A stretch of 64,000 bases of DNA, from positions 40,116 through 104,115 of the forward strand of contig WIXG01000283.1 in the NCBI GenBank assembly GCA_009869945.1, read 5' to 3'. Below are positions 50,739 through 60,245 of this stretch, piece by piece. Made by a program: the position numbers and the translations under genes. Position 1 is the first letter of the stretch, and each line of letters starts with the position of its first letter. Origin of the DNA: Mesaphorura yosii. Lineage: Eukaryota > Arthropoda > Collembola > Poduromorpha > Tullbergiidae. A model generated the notes under the pieces. It saw nothing but the letters and a program-made list of their open reading frames with translations, made no database searches and was not told the DNA's origin.

Positions 50739-51201
50739 TTAACCATTTTGCCTTTGTTTTGTGTACACGAGTGGCTCTTTGCTTCTTTTCTCTGTTCCAT
50801 CCATTCACTTCACTTGGTTGTGACCAGCTCATTGGTGCTCCGTGTCTTACGTGTGTTCGATAAAAGAATGTTGACAGAATTTCACCGCAGCTGCTTCCAC
50901 TTGACATTTCGACCGTGAGTGGCAGACAGGTGTGGACACACACTTGCATAGGTTAGTCAGTTGTTCTCTGACAGTAACAAATCACTTGCCATCCACTTGA
51001 CTCTCCTCTGCATTGACTGACTCAATATCAATTGACTGACTCAATTTCAATTGACTGACTCAATTTCAATTGACTGACTCGAGCACTCCGTGTCATCTCT
51101 GTCGTGGCCTCTGACAAGGCGGGACTTGCCTGCGCTCAGGTCGAATAAATTGGCTTGCCGCATCCCTCTACGGCTCAATCTTCGTCTTTATTTCGACAAG
51201 C
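50739..51201 (+). other. TPR-GH9 intergenic region (GH9 promoter)
   Basis: This is 464 bp between the TPR stop codon and the GH9 start codon. It contains a 19-bp tandem repeat listed separately. No clear TATA box was seen, and no ORF is supported. Confidence 0.5.
51012..51083 (+). repeat. 19-bp tandem repeat, 3.8 copies, with TGACTCA cores
   Basis: ATTGACTGACTCAATTTCA repeats with starts at 51012, 51031, 51050 and 51069. The first copy has ATCA in place of TTCA, and the fourth changes after GACTC. Three copies contain an intact TGACTCA, the consensus for AP-1/bZIP factors. The array lies 119-190 bp upstream of the GH9 ATG. Confidence 0.85.
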
Positions 51202-52657
51202 ATGCCTTCAACGTGGAAAACTCTCGCCGTCGTCGGCCTCCTGCTGGGGGTGGGGGTGGTGTGCCGGGGGCAGGGCAACTATGACTACGGCGAGGTCATT
51301 CGGCTCTCGAACCTCTTCTTTGAGGCGCAGCGGAGCGGCCGCCTCCCCGCAGACAACCGCATCCCCTGGAGGGGCGACTCCATGCTCGGCGACGTCGAGG
51401 GCACAGTCAACCTCACCGGTGGCTACTTCGACGCGGGCGATCATGTCAAGTTCGGACTCCCGCTCGCCTTCTCCCTCACTCTCATCGGCTGGAGCCTCCT
51501 CGACTACAAATACGGCTACGAGAGGGCGGGGCAGTTCGAGGACTCGCTGAAAACGCTCCGTTGGGGACTGGACTACCTGATCAGGGCCCACCCCGAACCC
51601 AACGTACTGTACGGGCAGGTGGGGAGTGGCGCCATTGACCACAGCGTGTGGCTTCGACCGGAAGACTGGCCCGCCAACCTCCAGCGCCCCATCTACAAGC
51701 TCACGCCGCAGGCACCGGGCTCCGACCTCGCCGCCGACACCGCCTCCGCCTTCGCCGTGAGCTCGATGATCTACCGCGACATCAACGCCACCTTCGCCGA
51801 CGAGTGCCTCCGCCACGCCACGGAGCTGTACACCTTCGCCACCGCCTACCGCGCCCGCTACACAGACTCCATTCCTGACGCCCTCGACTGGTACAAGTCA
51901 GTAAACCCCTCGACGCACTTAACTTTAATGTACTTTGCATATTGTAATTAAGCAACTAATTGAAGTGCTTTTCTTTAGCCCGCCGAGCGACTTTGGGGAC
52001 GAGTTGGCGTTCGCTGCTGCGTGGCTCTTCCGGGCGACGCGTCAGCTGCAATATTTCGTCGACTTTGTCGACCACTACGAACGCTATAATCTGGGATATC
52101 GTCCTCACTCCTTCGGCTGGGACGACAAGCGGGCGGGGCTGCAGGTGCTCATGGCGAAGCTGACTGGGGAGGCGGTGTACATGACCGCCGCCCAGCGCTT
52201 CTGCGACGATGCCCTCTACGTCATGCCCCGCACGCCCAAGGGGCTGGTGTACCTGCTTGAGTGGGGACCCCTCCGCTGGGCCGCCAACGTCGCCTTCATA
52301 TGCCTCCAGGCGGCCGACCTCGACATCAACCCCACCCTCTACCGAAACTTTGCGCGCCAGCAGATCGGCTACATCCTCGGCGACACGGGGAGGAGCTTCG
52401 TCTGCGGCTACGGAGTCAATCCCCCGCAACGCCCACACCACCGCGGCTCTGCCTGCCCCTCCCCACCAGCCACCTGCGGCTACGAGACCATTGAGAACCC
52501 CGCCCCCAACCCGCACGTGCTCTACGGGGCGATGGTGGGCGGACCTGACATCAACGATGTGTTTGTCGACTCGCGTACGGACTACCAGAAGACGGAGGTC
52601 GGCCTCGACTACAACGCGGGCTTCCAGGCAGCGTTGGCCGGCCTCAACAACCTCTGA
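51202..52657 (+). CDS. GH9 endo-beta-1,4-glucanase (cellulase)
   Basis: This secreted enzyme cuts internal beta-1,4-glucosidic bonds of cellulose. The exons are 51202-51896 and 51979-52657, phase 2 (DWYN-PPSDFGDEL): 457 residues, the usual length of animal GH9 catalytic domains (about 450). A signal peptide precedes QGNYDYGEV. Catalytic motifs are present: FDAGDHVKFG (nucleophile/base Asp region), the His motif PHHRGSACP, and the acid Glu in TEVGLDYNAGF. There is no CBM. The single intron is few for an animal GH9 gene. The coding region is strongly GC-rich. It lies downstream of the TPR gene on the same strand, and a TGACTCA repeat lies in its promoter. ATTAAA at 52716-52721 is a likely poly(A) signal. 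Confidence 0.95.
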
Positions 52658-52959
52658 AATTAAGAAAACACTTTAGTTACTTTAGTATGTAGCCGTCCTG
52701 CTCTTTATATAGCAAATTAAAGATGTTTAGCAGGTGGACTGAGCCAGAAGGTTCTGGCGTAACGGTCTCTATTAATAAATCAATGTCGATCAATCAAGCA
52801 GTCAATGAACAAATCAGTGCCCTTGCATTGATTACTGAGGCTGGACACTGGACCAGTACGTGGCTAAATTCATGTGGGCGTGGAAGTGTGAGTAGTCGAC
52901 AAGACGGCTAGTTTCTACTCATCCTTCTTGATTTAATCTTCATATTCACCTCGCTTCTT

Positions 52960-53477
52960 TGTTAGCCGGTCACAACTACCCCGGCGATGGAGGCGACAGA
53001 CGGGAACCGAACACATGGTGAAATGTATGCTAAATAAACCAAAAGCGGCCAGGCAATATTTGGGTCGGACCTTCTCAGTCGATGTGAGAACGTGGTGGCA
53101 TGGTTCTGAATGTGCTGCTGGCGTGTGATGTGGCTGTACCACAGAAAGCGTGGAACGAAAGTGTTAATCATAGAGTCTCTAGCAGCCGCGATGCTTTTGC
53201 TGACATCTGATTAGTAGGTCTTAAACATGGACGCATTGGCTTGGGAAATACCCAGTTGGGTATACACCAGCAGCATCCCGAAAGCTAGATGCGCGGCGAG
53301 AATATCTGGTGATGATGGAAGGGATTGGAAGATTCCTTCCATCTGTGGACTGGTTAGTTCAAAAAAAACTTCATAATCATGTGGTCTAAGTCCATCGAAG
53401 AAGTTGAACGTGCCGATGGGACGGGACACTGACAATGCTGCAGCATGAGCGGCCAAATCAGCTTCATCAGTATTCAT
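52960..53477 (-). mobile_element. DDE transposase fragment (Harbinger/DDE_4-like), decayed
   Basis: The minus strand reads a helix-turn-helix-like segment (PHDYEVFFELTSPQMEGIF, then LLVYTQLGISQANASMF) to a stop codon at about 53211. In the same frame it continues DVSKSIAAARDSMINTFVPRF, then HITRQQHIQNHATTF. Arthropod DDE_4-type transposases carry the same run: HTH, SKxTVSRAIxxAR, DFVPxxLGF, HITRxxxIxxHTT. The catalytic DGTY block that should follow is not readable, and stop codons interrupt the frame, so this is a dead fragment. The family call is recalled, not searched. Confidence 0.45.
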
Positions 53478-53589
53478 TCACTGAGTGGCCGTGTCGAACA
53501 AGTCCCCTGAGCAGAACAGCCCCTGTTTCCAATACGAGATGGCAGGGACAACAACGGGTGCGAGGTGGAATTATGACATTCAGATATTG

Positions 53590-54125
53590 AAATGCCTGCC
53601 TTCTTGCTGCGTCGGGGACGCGAGTACGTCCAGCACTACTACCACAGAGGTCGCAATTCCTTCTAGTCCGGTCAACGAAATGCTTACTGTTGCAAGCCAG
53701 ACATAGTAGACTTCCAACGTCATAATTAGCACAGTTGCTGGGAATCGACAGAAAACTGGACTGACCAATGAGAAGGTGATCGCCAGAGTCGCAGGATGAA
53801 GCTGCTGATGCAAAACAGCGACCGCGGACATATTAACTTCGGGTGTTGTACATTAATTTTCGGGAACAGCTTACCAAGTGGTTTGTACAGTTTCGCTCGT
53901 TGAACAGAATGAACTCCAGCGAGAGGCTGAAAATCCCGTGTTCATTACCGCTATTGTCATGTAAGCTACAACTAGCGCAATGTACAGCACTCGAAGAAGT
54001 ATATCGAGGGCTTGGAGGGGCGAAAGCAAACCCAAAAGGCGAGCAGGGCGGCACCAGAACACGGCAGATTTCGTTTCTAGTCGATTTCGTAGCCCGCAGC
54101 CAACTTGTACGCTCATTCCAGTCAG
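53590..54125 (-). pseudogene. Gustatory-receptor pseudogene, paralogue of the intact gene at 54.9-56.2 kb
   Basis: Segments match the intact receptor in order but in changing frames. DWNERTSWLRATKSTRNEI corresponds to DWNENTNLLQVTKPTGKEI, VAYMTIAVMNTGFSASR to VAYLTMTVIITGYAVSR, and AKLYKPLG at the exon-1 donor to LLKLYRPLG. AASSCDSGDHLLIGQSSFLS matches the start of exon 2, and PATVLIMTLEVYYVWLATVS matches PATVLILVVEFYYAWVSTNS. At least three frameshifts are needed. The N-terminal residues before DWNE and all of exon 3 are absent. The 5' end is replaced by transposon sequence. Confidence 0.8.
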
Positions 54126-54532
54126 GAATTGATAATTCCTGAGCAATCTGCCTGATTGAGTGTTGCTCGTGCTCAGCCAACCTCACTGCACGTCGCTGGT
54201 CACGTTCACTTAGTAGTCTAGGCCGTCCCGTGGATCTTAATTGATTATAATCGTCTCCTAGTTTAATGTAATTTTGCCCTACTCGTCGAGATCTGCCCAG
54301 GAATCTGGAAATTTCGCTGTGGTTTTGGCCCATATCAATCAAAAGATCAATTTCACCTTGCTCACGCTGTCAATGCTTTTCCGCGACCCATGGTAGGCTT
54401 AAACTGATGAACATCACTCCACTTGAGTAAATGTGTCCGAGGAATTGCGATTTGGAACACAAGTAGGGTTCCTGCCACAACTTGTAACGGGACTTTGATT
54501 CTTAAGGGGTGCGTTATCATTTTGTGACAGTG
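54126..54532 (-). mobile_element. 5' end of a Tc1/mariner (Tc3-like) transposon
   Basis: The minus strand begins at 54532 with CACTGTCACAAAATGATAAC next to a TA dinucleotide (54533-54534), as expected of a Tc1/mariner inverted-repeat end. About 140 bp on, the transposase starts MGRGKALT (54390), loses frame, then continues EIDLLIDMGQNHSEISRFLG, GRPRLLSERDQRRAV and HSIRQIAQEL. These are the first helix-turn-helix, the GRPR linker and the start of the second HTH of a Tc3-type DNA-binding domain. The DDE domain and 3' inverted repeat are missing. At about 54125 the sequence passes in frame into the gustatory-receptor pseudogene. Confidence 0.75.
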
Positions 54533-54534
54533 TA

Positions 54535-54928
54535 TTTTTATGTTTTGCCTCAAAGCTTTTATGACATACCACTTATTCAACCCAAAGTTTGTGTGAATTA
54601 ATATCTTGCCTCCGCGCATATTATACATAAGCCACTTTAACAATTAGAGTGGTTTTTGAAAGAAATATTCCTAAAGCCATGATGCGTTATCAATGTGCCC
54701 TACTGTACATTCGTAACAATCATAGAAGCGAATCGTTGTACTACTTCAATGAAGGCAGCGAATTGAACGAAAACGCGTCATACTCGTACTTAGAAACTTT
54801 CATTTGCGGCTCGATTCATTAATCAATGAGAGAGGTAAATCGGGCAACAACAGATAAACAACGACGAATGGTTTAATTTGTTCAGCACGAATTCTATGTG
54901 CCCTTTAAATTAGCGAAGAAATGAGAAA
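54535..54928. other. Intergenic stretch
   Basis: AT-rich sequence between the transposon end and the stop codon of the intact receptor. No feature was recognised. Confidence 0.4.
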
Positions 54929-56183
54929 CTATTTGAAAGCTATGAGCATGTTTCCTGTTCCCGCCAGCAAGTGACTTGCGAGCGTCAGCCTCGCTTCTCG
55001 TTCCATATAGTAAAAACTCCCAACCGCGAATCGGAGCGTCATGAGTGATTTGGAGCATGCTCTTACATACATTTCGGTCGTCACGCCTGGAGATCCCGGC
55101 TGCGAGTTTTGCCGGAACTCAAAAGATCGCACGCGTTTGAAGTCAGCTATAAATGTGGTTGACATTTTCCATAGATTTGTCATCATGCTGGCTGCGGCAA
55201 TGACAATAAGAAGCGAGTAAACGCCAGTTAGGAACAAGCAACGCAGGAAAAGTGTCGCCCCGATTGACTGTTCAAGCTTAACCCTCACTCCGACCAGTAC
55301 AGCAATCATTCCAACCAGGCTGATGAGATACTTCATGCCTGGAACAATGAGCCTGCAGAATGTTGCGTTAAAGTAGTTGCAAAGTATTGACAGAGCCCTG
55401 TATTGAAGCATCACTCCGTTAATTTCGTCCATACTTTTGATTCTCTTCCTACGACAAAACATAAATTGGGTTTAAAAAAATCAAAATGCGCGCGTTTCAC
55501 TCACCACGTGAGCGCAGAATGAGCAATACGAAAGTACATCAGGACGTAGGTCGTTAGTAACATAAATATTGGCACACAAGACATGCAAAATTGGAGAGCC
55601 ACAAATATTGCTAATCCGGCGAACAGAATGCTGTTTGTAGAAACCCACGCATAGTAGAATTCTACTACAAGAATTAGGACAGTCGCTGGGAGGGCGGCAA
55701 TTGACAACAAAATGCAGTGGGCAATGAGGAAGTTATTCCCATAGTCGAGCGATGCAGCTGTTGTTTGAAGGGGTTTGTTATCTCCGCTACGGATCTTTCA
55801 TATGTTTTTCCGTACTTACCTAAGGGTCGGTACAATTTTAGAAGCTGGTTGAAGAGTATAACCAAACTTCGACGTGAAACTGCATATCCCGTGATTATTA
55901 CCGTCATTGTCAAGTACGCCACTGCCATCAAGATGTACAGCGCTTGAAGAGGCAAATCGAAGTCTTGGATTTTGAGGGCGAAAATGGCGAGCAGTCGGGA
56001 CAATGAAAGCAAGACCCAAAAGGCTGGCAAGACAAAACCAACCAAAAGAAGACGGATTTCCTTTCCTGTTGGTTTCGTAACCTGTAGCAGGTTCGTGTTC
56101 TCATTCCAGTCGGCACCAACTCCCAAAAAATTCGAGTTGACTCTCACAATGTACTTGATGACCCAAAGCTCACTTTGTGCCAT
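54929..56183 (-). CDS. Gustatory-receptor-like chemoreceptor (7TM)
   Basis: The exons are 56183-55820, 55757-55505 and 55448-54929 with phases 1 and 2: 1,137 nt, 378 residues, typical for arthropod GRs. Seven hydrophobic segments can be placed, including LLLVGFVLPAFWVLLSL, LYILMAVAYLTMTVIITGY, ALPATVLILVVEFYYAWV, IFVALQFCMSCVPIFMLL, KYLISLVGMIAVLVGV and LFLTGVYSLLIVIAAASMM, plus a C-terminal one. GRs are inverted-topology ligand-gated cation channels for taste or CO2/sugar sensing, and the ligand here is unknown. The classical C-terminal TYhhhhhQF motif is not present; the end reads FAVGSFYYMEREARLTL. Assignment therefore rests on length, topology, exon pattern and a neighbouring paralogue fragment. 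It could be another arthropod 7TM chemoreceptor type. Confidence 0.7.
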
Positions 56184-57062
56184 TGCGTCGCTCGATTGTT
56201 CGCATTAAATTGTCGCTAACGAAGAAGATTCGTAAACCTGTTTGCGATATTTTCAAGTGTTCGACCTTTTAAAGCTTCGGGAGGCAAGCCCAGAATCTAT
56301 TTCGTAATTTCTAATTGCCTAGATTGTTCAATTTATTCCTGAAATTGTCAATTTTCATTAATGACTTAATGAATTTGTAATGAACGGTCAAATAAAGGTT
56401 TCTTGCATTTAAACATTTAAATTGTGGTCAAGAGCGCTCATAGCTCATAGCGCAAGTTTATTCATAAAACTTAAAACTTTGTACTCAAACTTATGCATCA
56501 TGCGGGAGAAACCTGGAACCGAAATTGAGCACGTCTGACTTGGTCGGTCTTATTTTTTTAAAATATTGGATGAGCAGAAACTCCTGAATCGGGTCTTCAA
56601 CGTCGGTTCAAGACAAAAACACATTTAGTTGAGAAAACACAGCGTTCAGCTCACGAATGAAGTGGGCCAATTTATCATTAGGACACAAAGGGCACACAAA
56701 AGATCGCAGCCATTTCGTCGTGACATTTCCGTCTGCTGCGTTCTGGTACTGAAAGATGTAAATATTGAAACTGTCTATAAGCTGCTGGAAGTGCAATCTG
56801 CCCCATGTAATTGGCCATGATGACGAACACCGAAGAGCAACCCGGGCTGGCCTTGGATTGAGCCCAGGTACGAGCAGACTCGGATGGACTTGTCATCTCT
56901 CCCGGCCTCAGCCCTAGAGGGCCTACGCTTAACAAAACGAAAATGCATTTATTGCGGAAATCGCACAAGATACGGGATATAACATCATAATTTTCCTTAA
57001 TACGCTAACCTAACCTAACGTGCCCTATCTATTAACATGACACTCTCTCTTAAAACCCTAAC
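56184..57062. other. Intergenic stretch with CCTAA telomere-type repeats at its end
   Basis: No supported gene. A minus-strand open frame of 96 codons (56678-56968) contains GLRPGEMTSPSESARTWA, which looks like the spurious ORF of an interspersed repeat. I cannot confirm that here. Confidence 0.3.
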
Positions 57063-57069
57063 CTAACCT
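57005..57069. repeat. Two short interstitial CCTAA/TTAGG clusters
   Basis: CTAACCTAACCTAAC (about 57005-57019) and ACCCTAACCTAACCTAG (about 57054-57069) are 2.5-3 units each of the arthropod telomere pentamer, 40 bp apart. They are too short for a chromosome end. Confidence 0.6.
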
Positions 57070-57219
57070 AGCCCTGTTCCAGGGTACATTTTGATATGTA
57101 GTATTGTATTCGATACGAAGCTGCACGATACGTGTTGTGCTTTTGGTCCAAGTTTTAAGAATCCTTCCGTGGGAAATGCTAAGACTATTGCACCAAGCCA
57201 GATACCATTGCTGTATATG

Positions 57220-57490
57220 TCAACACGTATGTGAAGCGGGCCGGTCCCCCGTGACTTTGTTACCGAACCCAATTACGTCGAGGCAGGTCCCTTTGGCAGC
57301 CCCCAGCAACCTGAAGCACAGAAAAGGTAATTATTAAAATACATTGCATTCTACTCTTACCATCTGAGGGTGAATTACTAATAAGTAGTTGACTGACTTA
57401 CCTTGAGTACTCGGTCATGACATCAGGATTGGACTCTAGTGGGATCCAGGCTACTTCATAGCCACGAGGATCAGAAAAATCAGCCACGAT
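57220..57490 (-). pseudogene. Ubiquitin C-terminal hydrolase (UCH) N-terminal relic
   Basis: The minus strand reads VAWIPLESNPDVMTEYSR, splices (donor at 57401, acceptor CTTCAG at 57311, phase 2) to LLGAAKGTCLDVIGFGNKV, and stops at 57220-57222. UCH-L1/L3-type cysteine proteases begin WxPLExNPEVxxKYLxKLG...xDVIGLE (Drosophila Uch has DVIGLE). The following MVPxPVxAxLLLFP block and the catalytic domain are not found in frame, and there is no Met directly before the motif. It is a relic or a misassembled fragment. Confidence 0.5.
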
Positions 57491-57719
57491 TAAAGATTAG
57501 GCCGGAAATAAAATGACAGTGCAAAAAAATTAGTGATGTGAAAAATTTAAACTCGAATCTCAAGCTCTCTCTTTTCATCCTTGAAGCACTTAATACTAAA
57601 ATATTTGTTCTGCGAGCTAGAAGATGCTTACAAACATGCTTATCAATATTTCTACGGATCATCATGACCTCGTAAACGATAATATCCCAGCCGTAACCAG
57701 TACCGAGGACCGCGAATTT

Positions 57720-58049
57720 GAATTTCGGGGAAGCTACCCAATCGCTGAAAAATTTCTGCAAACGCTGCTGACGTATGTGCAAAATAAAATAGGATGATTG
57801 GTGTCGTGCAATGTTTGATTACAAGCCAAGCAACAGCGCCAAAAATGTCTGGGTGGCAGGATCGGCTATGATTTCCCATTCGATGGGATTCAGAGGACAG
57901 AATGGCCCAAAGGCAGAAATTGCTCGCGGAGAAGTACAGAAATGTCCAACGCGAACTGCGCAGCGCCATCTGGTTGTGTGTTCGGTTCAAGACGCGGGAA
58001 ATGAAGAAAGATTGGAATCCAGCCTGAAAAAATTCCAAAAATGAAAGCA
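57720..58049 (-). pseudogene. Otopetrin-like fragment (last two TM helices)
   Basis: After a likely acceptor (TTTTTTCAG at about 58022) the minus strand reads AGFQSFFISRVLNR, then WTFLYFSASNFCLWAIL, and then DIFGAVAWLVIKHCTTPIILFYFAHTSAAFAEIFQRL. Otopetrin proton channels end in NLAMWxxDTxE...FYGxxAWTIIxHxxxPLxIFYRFHSxxCLxEIW, and the spacing matches. No other otopetrin exon is seen on either side, so it is a fragment. A second splice-like segment downstream on this strand (57607-57746, SDWVASPKFKFAVLGTGYG) is unidentified. Confidence 0.55.
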
Positions 58050-58560
58050 AAAAGTTCAGGGGTGCCTATACCCCTTCTGGAATCGGGAGGGGTGGATGTC
58101 TATCCGCCTCTATAGGGAAAATATCCGGAGCCAATCGGAGCGAGAGATAAATACCCAGAGCCCTAATAAGCAGATAAACTTCCTGTTGATGTTTTTTGCT
58201 GTGCACAGGCTTTGGATTCAGGAATTCATAATTCATAACGTTTTTTGTGTTGAGAATTAAATTAATTGCCACAAAAAACAAATGCGCAGGTGACAAGTGG
58301 GCAACAAGGCATGGCATTAAGGGCAGGAAAATTATTCACAAATAATGGAAGAGCTTATCCGTTCCCGATCCCATAAACCCACCCTGAAATTTAAGTAATT
58401 TTGGGACGTGGAGTGCCAAAAGGCAAATGCGAATCGCTTCATCACAGAAATTCCGCAATCGCCATCAAGAAATCTTGTTTATTGTCACCACAGACGAGAA
58501 ATAAAAAACAATGAGCATGATTTCAAGTTTCAATGCCCATACACTCAATTTTAATTGCAA
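58050..58560. other. Intergenic stretch / EF-hand gene 3' flank
   Basis: No supported gene. TTTATT at 58479-58484 reads AATAAA on the minus strand, about 80 nt after the EF-hand stop codon, and is its probable poly(A) signal. Confidence 0.45.
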
Positions 58561-59061
58561 TTAGCCGTCGAGGTTCGGGAAATGCTTCTCGATCCATGCC
58601 ACGACCTCGTCAATGCTCGCATGCCCGTCCTGATTCGTGTCCACCTCCTTAACAAACTCCTCGAAGCCCTTTTCCCCTCCCGGGTAACTCAGCTCCAAGA
58701 TTCTGATCATGAGCTCGTACTCCTTCTGATCGATGAACCCGTCTTGATTCAAATCGGCGACCGTCAAGTAGTAACGCACCCAAGGGGAAGGCCCTCCGAC
58801 GCGATAGCGCTCCAGAATGCCCTCCAGCACCGGCCACGTCATCCTGTTGCCAAGGTACAGCTCGCAGTATCTCAAATAAGACTTGATCTGCTCCTCTGAG
58901 CGCGACCAACGCCAACGTTTGCACATCTCCCCCAAATCCGAGGAGGCGACGATGCTCTTGTCGGACTCGCGGTACGTTGGTAGTGACGGGAAAATGTTGT
59001 CCCGCAAATTTTGGAGTTCGGCAGGCGTGAAGGGCGCGACGACCGGGTCAGAGGCAGCCAT
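58561..59061 (-). CDS. EF-hand calcium-binding protein
   Basis: Single-exon gene of 166 residues with stop codon TAA at 58561-58563. Two canonical EF loops are visible: DLNQDGFIDQKE (residues about 103-114) and DTNQDGHASIDE (about 143-154). All coordinating positions 1, 3, 5, 9 and 12 are filled by D, N, D, D/S and E. Upstream, MCKRWRWSRSEEQIKSYLRY and PVLEGILERYRVGGPSPW form helical regions that could hold degenerate EF-hands. The size (about 18 kDa) and absence of a signal peptide suggest a cytosolic calcium buffer or sensor, in the size range of sarcoplasmic calcium-binding proteins. I cannot name the subfamily. It is intact, unlike most of its neighbours. Confidence 0.85.
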   Translation of the reverse strand: MAASDPVVAPFTPAELQNLRDNIFPSLPTYRESDKSIVASSDLGEMCKRWRWSRSEEQIKSYLRYCELYLGNRMTWPVLEGILERYRVGGPSPWVRYYLTVADLNQDGFIDQKEYELMIRILELSYPGGEKGFEEFVKEVDTNQDGHASIDEVVAWIEKHFPNLDG

Positions 59062-59151
59062 TTTGTCTTATTTCGTACTTGGACTGAATCACAAACAATT
59101 AAAGTGCAAAATGAAACATGAAACACGTCCCGTCCCGCGCTTTAGATTCGT

Positions 59152-59157
59152 TTTATA
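59152..59157 (-). promoter_or_regulatory. TATA box of the EF-hand gene
   Basis: TATAAA on the minus strand, about 90 bp before the ATG. Transcription would start near 59125, giving a leader of about 65 nt. Confidence 0.5.
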
Positions 59158-59475
59158 ACCTACAATTTCTGCAGCAATCACAGTCTGCGGCTGGAATGAA
59201 ATTAATCACATTAATGAGCCAACCACAAAAGACAGAACGGGAAATCTCAGGCGACTTATTATTCCTAATTTGAAAACAATGATTATACCATTGAAGAAGA
59301 AAATATTCGACCATTGAACTTAATATTCATGAAACCATTGAGATTAATCACCATACCACTGAACGCACAATGTCATGATTTTATTAATTTCCCCATTCAA
59401 ATAATGATAAGACAGTAAGAATACACACTTTATTTTTAATTTTTATGACATTGTCTACATGCTACGTAGCCGCTT
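59158..59475. other. AT-rich intergenic stretch
   Basis: This lies between the EF-hand promoter and the MULE remnant. It contains repeated ACCATTGA-type words (59289, 59312, 59333, 59355), giving a loose repeat of about 22 bp. No gene was seen. Confidence 0.35.
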
Positions 59476-59538
59476 ATGCACTCAACGATCAGTGCCGATT
59501 TAGTTTTAGTGTGCAGTACATTTTACGCCTCGCCAGAC

Positions 59539-60245
59539 ATGGCTTTGACTCTGTCTCAAATTGGCTACTCATCTGACAGTGACCAAGACGAAGAGAACTA
59601 TCAAGATTCGCCAAAACCGAAAAGGAAAAGAGTGCTGATTAATTGGGTTGAGAAGGGAAATTTTCAAAGCAAAAGCGAAGCTATAACGAAGTTAGAAGGA
59701 CAATGGTCAATACTCATGAAGAATACAAATAAGGATGGAGAACATGTAATTTATTACTGCAAACAACACGGTGCCAAGTGCCAAGCGAGATGTAAACTTT
59801 TTTATCCGAGCACAAATCAAGAAGTGCTGTATTTCGAGAACGAGACGCCGCAGAGGAAGTCACCGTGGGATTCAAACAAGTATTTGGCGACAATTTCACT
59901 CGTGTCACTTACTGGTCGCACGTCAATAGAGCATACGCCAAAAGACTGGCTTTGGTTAAGGATAAAGGCATCGCGAAAAAACTAAATGAAGAGATTCATT
60001 TACTATAAGTATGTCCATTTTCGGAGATATTCGCTCGTGCCTCGCACCTGTGGCTGCAAAAGTGGAGCAAGTGCCCGACCAACAACGTAATCGACTTCAT
60101 GCAATACTTCAAAGAGCAGTGGCTCGACTCTAATTCGGGATGGTACGAAGGGCACGCGCCCTTTCACCCATCCACAAACAATTGGTTGGAATCCTGCAAC
60201 CGAGTCGTGAAAGATGAGCACAACCTGCGCGCTAGATTGCCATTA
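59539..60245 (+). mobile_element. MULE-type transposase remnant with the catalytic core deleted
   Basis: The first frame (from ATG 59539) has an acidic start, KPKRKR, and a FLYWCH/GCM-like zinc-binding domain: W-x-FQSKSEAITKLEGQWSIL, YYCKQHGAKCQARCKL, then VLYF. From about 59871, in another frame, it continues as the C-terminal part of a MULE transposase: VTYWSHVNRAYAKRLALVKD, then LNEEIHLL, LWLQKWSKC, QYFKEQWL, WYEGHAPF and NNWLESCNRVVKDEHNLRARLPLG. The DDE core that normally lies between these two parts is absent. Non-autonomous and dead. Confidence 0.65.

Noticed and set aside
51208-52516. Two long minus-strand ORFs (202 and 186 codons) opposite GH9
   Set aside because: GC-rich antisense shadows; GH9 catalytic motifs lie on the + strand.
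56678-56968. Possible tRNA-derived SINE or rRNA-like element
   Set aside because: The translation looks like a familiar repeat ORF, but I could not find A/B boxes, a cloverleaf or a tail in the DNA.
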